DNA of 34,021 nt from an uncultured Clostridia bacterium (GCA_947383095.1 CANDBZ010000008.1:1-34021); one strand, 5' to 3'; numbered from the stretch's first letter, positions 1-8,826 are shown. A program made the numbers and translations. Notes: a model not told the origin generated them from the sequence alone.

Positions 1-4
1 ACGG

Positions 5-37
5 ACACTCTTTCCCTACACGACGCTCTTCCGATCT
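5..37 (+). other. Illumina sequencing adapter left in the assembly
   Basis: These 33 bases are identical to the 3' part of the standard Illumina TruSeq universal (read 1) adapter, which ends in CTCTTCCGATCT. Genomic sequence begins at about base 38. The adapter is read in frame by the first gene on the minus strand and supplies its apparent last residues (about 368-373) and stop codon. It is an artefact of library preparation or trimming, not part of the organism. Confidence 0.97.
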
Positions 38-1137
38 ATAGTTTTTTTGACCTCGAGAAGCGTCAGCGCTGTGATCAGACCGTCGCCCGTGCCCGCGCGG
101 TCGAGCATGAGGATGTGTCCGCTTTTTTCACCGCCCAGCAGACTGTCGGATTGCCGTAAAGTATCCAGCACGTATTTGTCGCCAACGTTTGCCCGGACCA
201 GAGCGGTGTTTTGAAACGCAAGCTCTCTTTGAAGCCTCGAATTGGTGAGGGTCGTGCCCACGACGAATTTTCTGCGCAGCTTGCCCTGTATGCGATATAG
301 CGTGCTCAACGCAAGCAGGATCGCGTCGCCGTCGTAGCGTTTGCCGTTGACCACGGCAAGCACGCGGTCTCCGTCTCCGTCGAAGGCAAATCCGATCTCG
401 TCCTTTTTTACGAGCGGGATGAACGTATCCAGATGAGTGGAGCCGCAATCCACGTTTACTTTTTCTCCGTCGCGCACGTCGTTTACAGCGCGCACCTCCG
501 CGCCTCTGTCGGCAAATACGTCGGCGGCAAGTCCCGCATAGCAGCCGTACGCGCAGTCGAGGCAAACCTTCATGCCCTCGAATTTGGGGAACATATCGCG
601 AATATGCTTCGCATACAGAAACTGCGCTCCGTCTACAATACGTATGCGGTGGTTTTGTTTGCTCAATTTTATAGACAGCGCGCTGTTCATCTCGTCGTCC
701 GTGAGACAGTCCGCGGCGATGCTTTCCGCTTTATACCGCGGTTCGTCGCCGCATGCTATCTCATGCAGTCTTTTGTCCAGCGCAAGCTCGTCGTCCAGCG
801 CAAGCTTTCTGCCGCATTTCCCGAAGATCTTAAGTCCGTTGAAGGACGGAGCGTTGTGGGAGGCCGTTATCATCACGGCAAAGTCCGCGTTTTCCTGTTC
901 TGCGGTATATGCGAGCGCGGGAGTCGGTAATACCCCCGTCAGCCAGATCTGCGCGCACCCCTCGAGCAACCCCGCGCAAAGCTGCTTTTCTATGTCAAGC
1001 GAATGTGTGCGAACGTCGCGCGCAATAAGGATCTTCCCGCCCCTTTCAGACAGGACCTTTCCCAACAAATAGGGAATTTTGCTTTCCAGCAACGCGCGCG
1101 CCTGATTTCTTATGCCGTCTGTTCCGAAATAATACAT
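38..1137 (-). CDS. glmM: Phosphoglucosamine mutase, C-terminus cut off
   Basis: GlmM interconverts glucosamine-6-phosphate and glucosamine-1-phosphate in the cytoplasm, a step towards UDP-GlcNAc and peptidoglycan. The protein opens with YFGTDGIRN (residues 3-11), the typical GlmM start. It has the phosphoserine loop TASHN (Ser93 is the catalytic residue), the metal-binding loop DGDGDR (253-258) and the sugar-binding loop GGEKSGH (335-341). About 366 genuine residues are present, while the family has about 450, so the C-terminal phosphate-binding domain is missing because the contig ends; the residues after that come from adapter. Other hexose-phosphate mutases share these motifs, but the N-terminus favours GlmM. 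No SD sequence precedes the ATG. A TATAAT lies 7 bp upstream, so the transcript may be leaderless. Confidence 0.88.
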
Positions 1138-1144
1138 ACGTCAC

Positions 1145-1150
1145 ATTATA
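1145..1150 (-). promoter_or_regulatory. -10 box of glmM, very close to the start codon
   Basis: TATAAT on the minus strand, 7 bp before the glmM ATG. No good -35 box is visible at 16-18 bp, so the promoter call is tentative. If it is used, transcription would start at or next to the A of the ATG. Confidence 0.4.
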
Positions 1151-1206
1151 TGTGTTTATTTTGGGGCGTGCGTTGAAATATTTGTCTGTGTTTGAGAGTT
1201 TTTGTC

Positions 1207-1234
1207 AAAAAAATCCCCTCGCAAGCGCGAGGGG
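1207..1234 (-). terminator. Rho-independent terminator of trxB
   Basis: On the minus strand this reads CCCCTCGC-GCTT-GCGAGGGG, an 8-bp perfect GC-rich stem with a four-base loop, followed by a single A and seven T. It lies 20 bp after the trxB stop and separates trxB from glmM. Confidence 0.92.
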
Positions 1235-1253
1235 AAGCATACGCCGATATAAG

Positions 1254-2165
1254 CTATAAAAGACTTTTTGCCGCCGTATCCGCGGCTATCGCGCCGTCCG
1301 CGCACGCGGTCACTATCTGTCGCAGGGATTTACTCCTTATGTCGCCCGCGGCAAATATGCCATCCTTTGAAGTGCGCATGCATTCGTCTGTGACGATATA
1401 ACCGCCTGCGTCGAGCTCTATGCCGTCGAATATGTCGGAGTTGGGCGTTTGACCTATCGCTACGAACACTCCGTCGACCGAAAGCGATGTTGATGTACCG
1501 TTTTTGACGTCTTTAAGTATGATTTCTGTCAATTTATCATCGCCGCGCAACTCTGTGACTACGGAGTTCCAAATAGGCGTAACGGCGCTTTGCGACAGTT
1601 TTTCCGCAAGGTATTTTTCTGCGCGCAGCTCGTCTCTGCGGTGAATAAGATAGACCTTCGAGGCAAGCTTTTCAAGATACAGCGCGTCCTCTACCGCGGT
1701 GTTTCCGCCGCCGACGACGGCAACGGTTTTCCCCTTGAAAAACGCTCCGTCGCAGGTTGCGCAATAAGATATGCCTTTGCCGACGTAGCCCTCTTCGTCC
1801 TCTGCGCCCAGCTTTTTGGGCGACGCGCCCGCGGTGATTATCACCGCTTTGCACGTCAATTCGCCGCCGCTTGAAAGCTTAAGCGTTTTAGGTGAGCCGT
1901 CGATAATGGCGGTTGCCGCGTCGAATACGAACTCCGCGCCCACCGCCGCGCATTGCTCCATCATCGCATAGCACAGAGAAAACCCGTCCGTCTGCTTGAT
2001 ACCGGGGTAGTTTTCCACGTTTGAGGTAGTCGTGGCGAGGCCGCCCACCGCCGCCTTTTCCACTATTGCGCACTTAAGACCCGCTCGCGCGGCATAAATG
2101 CCGGCGGTCAAACCCGCGGGACCCGCGCCGATGATCGCGATATCGTAAAAATTTTTTGTCGTCAT
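1254..2165 (-). CDS. trxB: Thioredoxin reductase
   Basis: An FAD/NADPH flavoenzyme that reduces thioredoxin and so keeps cytoplasmic thiols reduced. At 303 residues it has the normal bacterial length. The FAD-binding GAGPAG lies at 13-18, the redox-active pair CATC at 135-138 followed by DGAFF, the NADPH-binding GGGNTAVEDA at about 152-161, and the C-terminal FAD motif AAGDI near 274. All catalytic residues are present. The gene is monocistronic: it has its own terminator downstream and a divergent promoter shared with asnS upstream. There is no SD sequence before the ATG, and a TATAAT sits only 6 bp upstream of it. Confidence 0.96.
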   Translation of the reverse strand: MTTKNFYDIAIIGAGPAGLTAGIYAARAGLKCAIVEKAAVGGLATTTSNVENYPGIKQTDGFSLCYAMMEQCAAVGAEFVFDAATAIIDGSPKTLKLSSGGELTCKAVIITAGASPKKLGAEDEEGYVGKGISYCATCDGAFFKGKTVAVVGGGNTAVEDALYLEKLASKVYLIHRRDELRAEKYLAEKLSQSAVTPIWNSVVTELRGDDKLTEIILKDVKNGTSTSLSVDGVFVAIGQTPNSDIFDGIELDAGGYIVTDECMRTSKDGIFAAGDIRSKSLRQIVTACADGAIAADTAAKSLL

Positions 2166-2171
2166 ATTTTT

Positions 2172-2199
2172 ATTATATACGTTTTGTAATTAAAAACAA
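2172..2199 (-). promoter_or_regulatory. trxB promoter, possibly leaderless
   Basis: On the minus strand TTGTTT, 16 bp, TATAAT. The same -35 hexamer with TATAAT precedes the response-regulator gene at 16158. The -10 ends 6 bp before the trxB ATG, which puts the transcription start at about the start codon. Confidence 0.7.
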
Positions 2200-2218
2200 G
2201 TGCGAATGTAAATATTGC

Positions 2219-2247
2219 TTTACAAAATATATATTTATAACTATAAT
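2219..2247 (+). promoter_or_regulatory. Promoter of the asnS-asnA-aspS operon
   Basis: TTTACA, 17 bp, TATAAT: near-consensus for the housekeeping sigma factor. The leader to the asnS ATG would be only about 25 bases and carries GGAG at 2271-2274. That is too short for a T-box riboswitch, and none is visible. Confidence 0.85.
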
Positions 2248-2279
2248 AATAAAACATAAAAAGTGTCATTGGAGTTTAT

Positions 2280-3668
2280 ATGAAAAACATCGATATTTCG
2301 GCGATTTTGAAAGACGGCAAAGCCTACGAGGGCAGATCCGTCGACGTTGCCGGTTGGGTGCGCACCGCGCGCGACAGCAAGACCATGGCGTTTTTGGCGC
2401 TCAACGACGGCACGACTCTCAAGCATTTGCAGATAGTGATCGACAAATCGAAGTTTGTTGACGACCGGCTTGCGCTCGTCATGAAAAACGGCGCGGCCGT
2501 GGCTGTTGCGGGCACCGTCGTCAAAGCGGTCAAAGAGGGCGAATTTGAAATAAACGCGGAGAGCATAAAGCTTTTGGGCGATTGCCCCGCCGATTATCCC
2601 CTTCAAAAGAAATATCATTCTATGGAGTTTTTGCGCACCATGCCGCAGCTGCGCGTGCGTACGAACACCTTCAACGCCATGCTGCGCGTGCGCTCCAAAT
2701 TGAGCTTTGCATTGCACAGATTTTTCCAAAGCAACGGCTTTTGCTATATTCATACACCTATCATAACGGGCAGCGACTGCGAGGGCGCGGGCGAGATTTT
2801 CCGCGTGACTACAAACGGATATGCCGACGCAAAGACGGCGAAGGATGAGGCGGAGTATATCGCGAGCGATTTTTTCAAGCGCAAGGCGGGGCTTACGGTC
2901 AGCGGACAGCTCGAGGGCGAGGTCGCCGCGATGGCGATGGGCAAGATATATACTTTCGGCCCTACGTTCAGGGCGGAAAACAGCAACACTCCCCGTCATG
3001 CGGCGGAGTTTTGGCAGATCGAGCCGGAGGTCGCGTTTGCAAAGCTTCCCGATATCATAGAGATCGCGACCGCGATGATAAAGTATATCATAAAAGCCGT
3101 TCTCGACGAATGTCCGGAGGAGCTTGCTTTCTTTGAGAAGGCTTTCGAGCCGGGCTTGCGCGAAAAGCTTCAAAAGGTCGTGGACAGCGATTTTGTCGTG
3201 CTCGATTACGGCGAGGCTATAAAGATACTTGAAAAGAGCGGAGAAAAATTTCAATATCCCGTCGCATGGGGGCTCGATCTGCAATCCGAGCATGAGAGAT
3301 ACATCACGGAAAAGGTCTTCAACAAACCCGTTTTCGTCACGAATTATCCGAAGAAGATCAAATCGTTCTATATGAAACAAAACGACGACGGTCTTACCGT
3401 TGCCGCAACCGATCTGCTTGTGCCGGGAGTGGGAGAAATTATCGGCTGCAGCGAGCGCGAGGCGGATTTCGACAAGCTCAAGGCCGCTATGATGGAAAGA
3501 GGCATGAACCTTGACGACTATACCGGTTATCTCGATTTGCGCAAATACGGCAGCGTGCCGCACAGCGGCTTCGGACTCGGGCTCGAGCGCATGATGATGT
3601 ATGTGACGGGCATATGCAACATACGCGACGTGCAGCTTTACGCGCGCACCGCGGGCGATTTGATGTGA
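2280..3668 (+). CDS. asnS: Asparaginyl-tRNA synthetase
   Basis: Class IIb aminoacyl-tRNA synthetase that charges tRNA-Asn with asparagine. It is 462 residues long, as is usual. An N-terminal OB-fold (about 15-100) binds the anticodon. Motif 2 is at about 226-248 (FGPTFRAENSNTPRH) and motif 3 at 430-441 (GFGLGLERMMMY). The insertions typical of bacterial AspRS are absent, and a separate AspRS lies two genes on, so AsnRS is the right assignment. GGAG at 2271-2274 supports the ATG. It is the first gene of a three-gene operon, followed 18 bp later by asnA, so asparagine is made and loaded by products of the same transcript. Confidence 0.96.
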   Translation: MKNIDISAILKDGKAYEGRSVDVAGWVRTARDSKTMAFLALNDGTTLKHLQIVIDKSKFVDDRLALVMKNGAAVAVAGTVVKAVKEGEFEINAESIKLLGDCPADYPLQKKYHSMEFLRTMPQLRVRTNTFNAMLRVRSKLSFALHRFFQSNGFCYIHTPIITGSDCEGAGEIFRVTTNGYADAKTAKDEAEYIASDFFKRKAGLTVSGQLEGEVAAMAMGKIYTFGPTFRAENSNTPRHAAEFWQIEPEVAFAKLPDIIEIATAMIKYIIKAVLDECPEELAFFEKAFEPGLREKLQKVVDSDFVVLDYGEAIKILEKSGEKFQYPVAWGLDLQSEHERYITEKVFNKPVFVTNYPKKIKSFYMKQNDDGLTVAATDLLVPGVGEIIGCSEREADFDKLKAAMMERGMNLDDYTGYLDLRKYGSVPHSGFGLGLERMMMYVTGICNIRDVQLYARTAGDLM

Positions 3669-3686
3669 CATTTACCGGAGGCTACT

Positions 3687-4697
3687 GTGTACGACATGCT
3701 TATCCCCGACGGATATAAGCCGCGAATGAGTATACGCGAGACGGAAAAGGCGATAAAGTTTGTCAAAGACGCTTTTCAGCGCAATTTTGTCAAAAATTTC
3801 GGCTTTGAAAGAGTTTCCGCGCCTCTGTTCGTAAAGAGCGGCACGGGCGTAAACGACGACCTCAACGGCGTCGAGAAGCCTGTTTCGTTCGTCATATCGG
3901 GTCAGGACGGCGTAGAGGCGGAAATAGTGCATTCGCTTGCCAAATGGAAGAGGATCGCGCTTAAGCGATACGGCTTCAGAAGCGGAGAGGGCATATACAC
4001 GGATATGAACGCGATACGTTGCGACGACAAGTGCGACGCGCAGCACAGCATTTACGTCGATCAATGGGATTGGGAAATGGTGATAAGCCGCGAGCAGCGC
4101 AATCACGATTTTCTCAAGATGGTGGTTTTGCGCATAGTGGGCGCGATAGTCGATACTCTTGAGCAGACGAAAAAGCAGTTCCCCTCGATAGACCTTGTTT
4201 TGAAAAGAGACGTAAAATTTATTTCGTCGCAGACCGCGCTCGACAGATATCCGGATTTGCAGCCTCACGAGAGGGAGCGGGCGCTTGCAAAGGAATACGG
4301 CGCCGTGTTTTTGAGCAATATCGGAGGGGCGCTGTCCGACGGCAAGCCTCACGACGGCAGAGCGCCCGATTATGACGATTGGGGGCTCAACGGCGACATC
4401 ATCTTTTATGACGGGACTATAGACGACAGCATTGAGATCTCGTCTATGGGGGTCAGGGTGGACGGCGAAAGCCTTAAACGTCAGCTTGAGATCGCGCATG
4501 CGACGGACAGGCTGTCGCACGAATATCACAGACATATTATTGCGGGAGAGCTGCCGCTCACGATAGGCGGCGGCATAGGGCAGTCGAGGCTGTGCATGCT
4601 ACTCTTGCAAAAGGCGCATATCGGAGAGGTGCAGGCGAGCCTGTGGCCTGACGAGATGAGAGAATATTGCGAGAAACGCGGCGTAAATCTGCTGTGA
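3687..4697 (+). CDS. asnA: Ammonia-dependent asparagine synthetase (AsnA)
   Basis: Aspartate-ammonia ligase: aspartate, ATP and ammonia give asparagine, AMP and pyrophosphate. The protein has 336 residues (E. coli AsnA has 330) and is related in fold to the AspRS/AsnRS catalytic core. Family signatures include GDIIFYDG followed by IEISSMGVRVD in the second half and GGGIGQSRLCMLLL near the C-terminus. The start is taken as GTG at 3687, because GGAGG at 3677-3681 is 5 bp from it, whereas the next ATG at 3696 is 14 bp away. The gene sits between asnS and aspS, so its product feeds AsnRS directly. Confidence 0.95.
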   Translation: MYDMLIPDGYKPRMSIRETEKAIKFVKDAFQRNFVKNFGFERVSAPLFVKSGTGVNDDLNGVEKPVSFVISGQDGVEAEIVHSLAKWKRIALKRYGFRSGEGIYTDMNAIRCDDKCDAQHSIYVDQWDWEMVISREQRNHDFLKMVVLRIVGAIVDTLEQTKKQFPSIDLVLKRDVKFISSQTALDRYPDLQPHERERALAKEYGAVFLSNIGGALSDGKPHDGRAPDYDDWGLNGDIIFYDGTIDDSIEISSMGVRVDGESLKRQLEIAHATDRLSHEYHRHIIAGELPLTIGGGIGQSRLCMLLLQKAHIGEVQASLWPDEMREYCEKRGVNLL

Positions 4698-4739
4698 TCC
4701 CGCTTAAAAGCAAATCAACGCTAAACGGATGGTTTTTAT

Positions 4740-6503
4740 ATGGAAATGAGGACACATAATTGCGGCGAATTGCGCGAGGGCGACGTCGGCAAAAAGGTGA
4801 AGCTTTGCGGCTGGTTGAGCAGTATACGCGATTTGGGCGCGGTCGTTTTCTTCGTCATGCGCGATTTTTACGGCTATACGCAGGTCGTGGTAGCGGACGA
4901 GGATAAAAAAACGCAGCTTCGCGCTATCCCGAGAGAGAGCACGGTATCCGTGACGGGCGAGGTGGTTTTGCGCAGCGCGCCTAATCCCGATATGCCCACG
5001 GGCATGATCGAGATAGCTCCCGAAAGCATAGAGATACTCGGCAAATGCTATGAGCTGCTTCCCTTCGAGGTGGCGACCTCCACCCAATCGCGGGAGGACG
5101 TCAGGCTTAAATACCGTTTTCTCGATTTGCGCAATCCCGAAGTAAAGGACAAGATCGTTTTCCGCTCCAAGGTGGTGAGCTGGCTGCGCAACAAGATGAC
5201 TGAATTGGGCTTTTTGGAGATAACCACGCCCATTCTCACATCAAGCTCGCCGGAGGGCGCGCGCGATTATATCGTGCCGTCCAGACTCTACCCGGGACGT
5301 TTTTACGCTTTGCCGCAAGCTCCGCAGCAGTATAAGCAGCTGCTTATGGCGTCGGGCTTCGATAAATATTTCCAGATAGCGCCCTGCTTCCGCGACGAGG
5401 ACGCGCGAGCGGACAGAAGCCCGGGCGAATTTTATCAGCTCGATACGGAGATGTGCTTTGCGACGCAAGAGGACGTTTTCGCTGTTATGGAGCAGGTGTT
5501 AAGCGGCGTTTTCAAGGAGTTTGCTCCCAAAGGCTATAAGGTCGACGAGGGTCCCTTCCGCCGCATAGCCTACCGCGACGCGATGCGCGATTACGGCACC
5601 GATAAGCCCGATTTGCGCAATCCGCTTCTCGTGAAGGACGTCACGGATATTCTTGTCGGCAAGGCTCCTTTCTTTGACGAGAAGAAACAAATCAAGGCTA
5701 TCGCCGTCAACGGCTTTAAGGAGACGAGAAAGTGGATAGACGCGCTCGTTGAAAGAGCGAAGCAAAACGGCGCTTCCAATATGTATTGGTTCAAATTGGA
5801 TGAAAACGACGCGGTTGCGGGCGGTATTTCCAAGTTTGTGGCGGACGTGAAGGATGAGCTTAAGCAAAGGCTCGGGCTTACGGCGGGCGCTTTCGTCGCC
5901 ATACTTGCGGAGGACAAGGGCGTTGAAAAGCAGGCGGGCTTTGTGCGTACGGAGCTAGGTATCGGGCTTGACCTCATAGAAAAGAACGCATTCCGCTTCT
6001 GCTGGATCGTCGACTTTCCGATGTACGAATACGACGACGAAGGCAATTTGGGCTTCTGTCACAATCCATTCTCCATGCCGCAGGGCGGGCTTGACGCGCT
6101 CAACGGCAAAGATCCTCTCGACGTTCTGGCATATCAGTACGACAGCGTGGTCAACGGCGTGGAGTTGAGCTCCGGCGCGGTGCGCAATCACGAGCCGGCT
6201 ATCATGGAGCGCGCTTTCGAGATCGTGGGCTACGGCAAGGACGTGATAGAGGAAAAATTTTCCGCGTTATACAACGCGTTCAAATTCGGCGCGCCGCCGC
6301 ACGCGGGTATAGCGCCCGGCGTGGATAGAATAGTTATGTTGCTTTGCGGCGAGCAGAGCATAAGAGAGATCATCACGTTCCCGATGGACAGAAACGCCCG
6401 CGACGTGCTTATGGGCGCGCCGTCCGCGGTAACGCAAAAACAGCTCGAAGACGTGCATATAAAAATAGAAATGCCCCGAGAGGATAAAAAAGATAAAGAA
6501 TAA
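4740..6503 (+). CDS. aspS: Aspartyl-tRNA synthetase, bacterial type
   Basis: Class IIb synthetase that charges tRNA-Asp. At 587 residues it has the bacterial length, with an N-terminal OB-fold (about 15-105), catalytic motif 2 at about 218-236 (FRDEDARADRSPGEFYQLD), the bacterium-specific GAD insertion in the middle (about 290-420), motif 3 from about 522 (GIAPGVDRIVML), and the bacterial C-terminal extension ending in a lysine-rich tail. It follows asnA by 42 bp and is probably on the same transcript. Since AsnRS and AsnA are both encoded next to it, this AspRS need not be non-discriminating; that is inference. Confidence 0.96.
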   Translation: MEMRTHNCGELREGDVGKKVKLCGWLSSIRDLGAVVFFVMRDFYGYTQVVVADEDKKTQLRAIPRESTVSVTGEVVLRSAPNPDMPTGMIEIAPESIEILGKCYELLPFEVATSTQSREDVRLKYRFLDLRNPEVKDKIVFRSKVVSWLRNKMTELGFLEITTPILTSSSPEGARDYIVPSRLYPGRFYALPQAPQQYKQLLMASGFDKYFQIAPCFRDEDARADRSPGEFYQLDTEMCFATQEDVFAVMEQVLSGVFKEFAPKGYKVDEGPFRRIAYRDAMRDYGTDKPDLRNPLLVKDVTDILVGKAPFFDEKKQIKAIAVNGFKETRKWIDALVERAKQNGASNMYWFKLDENDAVAGGISKFVADVKDELKQRLGLTAGAFVAILAEDKGVEKQAGFVRTELGIGLDLIEKNAFRFCWIVDFPMYEYDDEGNLGFCHNPFSMPQGGLDALNGKDPLDVLAYQYDSVVNGVELSSGAVRNHEPAIMERAFEIVGYGKDVIEEKFSALYNAFKFGAPPHAGIAPGVDRIVMLLCGEQSIREIITFPMDRNARDVLMGAPSAVTQKQLEDVHIKIEMPREDKKDKE

Positions 6504-6505
6504 TA

Positions 6506-6534
6506 TTGCCTGAATTGTCTCGTTGGGTTATAAT
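6506..6534 (+). promoter_or_regulatory. Promoter upstream of the 463-residue lipoprotein
   Basis: TTGCCT, 17 bp, TATAAT directly after the aspS stop. It gives a leader of about 110 bases before the ATG at 6651. The leader holds a short hairpin TCCGC/GCGGA at 6541-6555 and a second one around GAGCGC/GCGCTC at about 6623-6638, neither followed by a T-run. Confidence 0.7.
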
Positions 6535-6650
6535 AAACTGTCCGCTTTACGCGGATAAACGCAAATATAATGACGGCGGCAAAGAAAGTCCGCCCGAAAA
6601 ATACATATCAGCACAATAACGCAGAGCGCTTTGCGCTCGGGAGAAACTGT

Positions 6651-8042
6651 ATGAAAAAGAAACTTATCGGCATCGTGTCATTGCTTGCGCTCGTTGTGAT
6701 CTGCGCAACGTGTCTTGTCGCGTGCAACACGTACAAGTGGAAATCAATCGGCGGCGGAGATCCTACGGCGGAGGTCGAATCCAACGGAGGATACGCTGTC
6801 AAGCAGGGCGACTATGTGTATTATCTAAACGGCTACGAGGGAACGGACGCTGCGAACGAATGGGGCAAGCCCGTCAAGCAGACGATCGTGCGTTCCGAAA
6901 TCAAAGACGGCGTTATAGATCTTAAGACGACTAAAATCGTTGTCCCCAAGAGCATATACAATTCATCCTCCAACGGCGGTTTTTCCATCTTCGGCGAGTG
7001 GATCTATTATGCCACGCCCAACTATGACCGCGATAAAAACGGCAACGCGTCCACTACGGATACGGATTTCATGCGTACGAAGATAGACGCCTCCGTCACG
7101 CAGTTGATCGGAAGGATAAACGTGCGCAACGCGGAGTATTTGTTCACTCCCAGCAGGATACTTTATTATAAGTCCAATACTATCAGCTATATAGATTTCA
7201 GCAAAATGAAGACCAACGCCGATATCAAAAACGGAAAGGGCGCGACCGAGGGAGTGTTGGCGGAAAACGTTTCTTCCGTTGTGTGGAAAAACGGCTGCGA
7301 CGAAATTTTTTATACGCAGACGGTCACGGGTGAAAACAGCTACAAGAATTATAACGAGCTTTGCAGCATAAAGGTCGACGGCAGCGGCAAGCGTACGATT
7401 GCGACGGAAAATACCTATCTTGCGGAGGGCGAAGAGCCGTCCAAAAATCCGCAAAAGGTGTTTAAGTTCACGTTGCGCGATTTGTATGTCGAAAGCGACG
7501 GCAGCGCAACCGTTTATTATACGAAGACTTATACGAAGGACGGCAACAACGAGATGGTCGGTCTGTTCTGCGCAAAAGGCGCGGATTTCAAGGCAAGCGA
7601 GAAGAAGCTCAACACCGTCGGCTCCGCAACCGTTTTCACTTTGGGCTATGAGGACGGCGCTCTCGCGCAGATAGACAGCAAGTATTATTGGTGCAACGGC
7701 GACGAGACCGACAACCTTGTGCAGGTGACGGAGAAGTCCGAGCAGGTCATCTGGAAGGTAGATGCGGAAAAGGGTATCGCATACTATACCGATTCGGGCG
7801 CATCTTTAGTCAAGATATCTTATAAAGAGGCGGGCACCGCGGAAACGGTTTTTGCCGAGAAGATAAAAGTCGATTGGCTCAAATTGGATTTCATCGGCAA
7901 CGATCTATATTTCTTTGCGGCGGACGACTCCAACTTTATGCACGTTGTGGATATAACGAAGTTCGATAAGGATGAAAAGGACGCAAAGACCACGTATATC
8001 GGCTTCGAGCGCGAAGAAGACGAGGATGAAGAAGATAAATAA
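6651..8042 (+). CDS. Lipoprotein with beta-propeller-like repeats
   Basis: A 463-residue predicted lipoprotein: basic MKKK start, hydrophobic stretch to about 20, and a lipobox LVAC with the lipid-modified Cys25. The rest carries repeated tyrosine-rich strands of the type DYVYYLNG, EWIYYATP, GIAYYTDS and NDLYFFAA, with KIDG-like turns between them. This is the look of DUF5050/WD40-like bacterial beta-propellers, which is a resemblance and not a firm family call. The C-terminus is very acidic. The ATG at 6651 is preferred over an in-frame upstream start at 6570, because it begins a perfect signal peptide and has GGGAGA about 6 bp before it. It probably sits on the outer face of the membrane; substrate unknown. 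Confidence 0.75.
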   Translation: MKKKLIGIVSLLALVVICATCLVACNTYKWKSIGGGDPTAEVESNGGYAVKQGDYVYYLNGYEGTDAANEWGKPVKQTIVRSEIKDGVIDLKTTKIVVPKSIYNSSSNGGFSIFGEWIYYATPNYDRDKNGNASTTDTDFMRTKIDASVTQLIGRINVRNAEYLFTPSRILYYKSNTISYIDFSKMKTNADIKNGKGATEGVLAENVSSVVWKNGCDEIFYTQTVTGENSYKNYNELCSIKVDGSGKRTIATENTYLAEGEEPSKNPQKVFKFTLRDLYVESDGSATVYYTKTYTKDGNNEMVGLFCAKGADFKASEKKLNTVGSATVFTLGYEDGALAQIDSKYYWCNGDETDNLVQVTEKSEQVIWKVDAEKGIAYYTDSGASLVKISYKEAGTAETVFAEKIKVDWLKLDFIGNDLYFFAADDSNFMHVVDITKFDKDEKDAKTTYIGFEREEDEDEEDK

Positions 8043-8054
8043 TGCGTGAAGGAT

Positions 8055-8087
8055 AAAGGGGCGGTTTTTGCCGCCCTTTATTATTTT
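8055..8087 (+). terminator. Terminator after the lipoprotein gene
   Basis: AAAGGGGCGG pairs with CCGCCCTTT (one bulged G) over a short T/G loop, followed by ATTATTTT. It ends 10 bp before the SDR start, so some read-through into the SDR is likely, as no separate promoter fits in the gap. Confidence 0.8.
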
Positions 8088-8097
8088 GGGAGAAAAT

Positions 8098-8826
8098 ATG
8101 TCCGTTGCTCAAACCATTTTTATAACCGGCGGCAGCCGCGGTATCGGCGAGGCGGTCGTGAGGCTTGCCGCAGGCCGTTATAACGTTGCGTTTACCTACA
8201 ATACAAGCGAGGATAAGGCGAAAAGCTTGCAGGAGGAGCTGCGCGCCCAGGGCGTGCTCGCCCTGCAGTGCGACGTGCGCGACGAAAAGTCGGTTTCGAC
8301 CGCATTAGAAGCCGCAAAAGCACGCTTTGGCAAGATAGATATCCTGATAAACAACGCAGGTATCTCTTGCGACGCTCTGCTTATAGACACCGACGCAAAG
8401 CTGTGGAGAGACTGCTTTGCCGTGAACGTCGACGGGGTATTCAACATGACCAAAGCCGTACTTCCCGACATGCTGTCGAGAAAAAGCGGCAGCATCGTCA
8501 ACGTCGCGTCGATATGGGGCGAGGTCGGCTCCGCGGGCGAGGTCGCATATTCCGCTTCCAAGGCGGCGGTGATAGGCTTCACAAAGGCGCTTGCAAAGGA
8601 GGTCGCGCTCTCCGGAGTGCGCGTAAACGCCGTCGCGCCCGGCGCGGTCGATACCGATATGCTCAAGTGTTATACCCGGGAGGATCTTGCCGCGCTTTGC
8701 AAAGAGGGCATTCCCCTCGGCAGATTGGGCGCTCCGGACGAAATAGCGCAGGCTATAATGTTTGCCGCACAAAACGCCTATACGACGGGCGCGGTGCTGT
8801 GCGTGGACGGGCTTCTCGGAAGATAA
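8098..8826 (+). CDS. Short-chain dehydrogenase, FabG-like
   Basis: A 242-residue classical SDR, probably an NADPH-dependent 3-oxoacyl-ACP reductase or a related oxidoreductase. The cofactor loop TGGSRGIG is at 10-17, NNAG at 85-88, Asn110, and the catalytic Ser138-Tyr151-Lys155 set with YSASK, so all active residues are present. The ATG at 8098 has GGGAGA a few bases upstream; a possible earlier TTG would run through the terminator hairpin and is not used. No other fatty-acid synthesis gene is adjacent, so the substrate cannot be told from context, and a role in another ketone reduction is possible. Confidence 0.85.
   Translation: MSVAQTIFITGGSRGIGEAVVRLAAGRYNVAFTYNTSEDKAKSLQEELRAQGVLALQCDVRDEKSVSTALEAAKARFGKIDILINNAGISCDALLIDTDAKLWRDCFAVNVDGVFNMTKAVLPDMLSRKSGSIVNVASIWGEVGSAGEVAYSASKAAVIGFTKALAKEVALSGVRVNAVAPGAVDTDMLKCYTREDLAALCKEGIPLGRLGAPDEIAQAIMFAAQNAYTTGAVLCVDGLLGR

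Noticed and set aside
2248-2279. Possible T-box riboswitch before asnS
   Set aside because: The leader is about 25 bases and has neither a specifier loop nor the T-box sequence.
2241-3671. 476-codon open frame on the minus strand, opposite asnS
   Set aside because: It is a shadow of the asnS frame, low in complexity with no family features and no ribosome binding site; asnS is certain.
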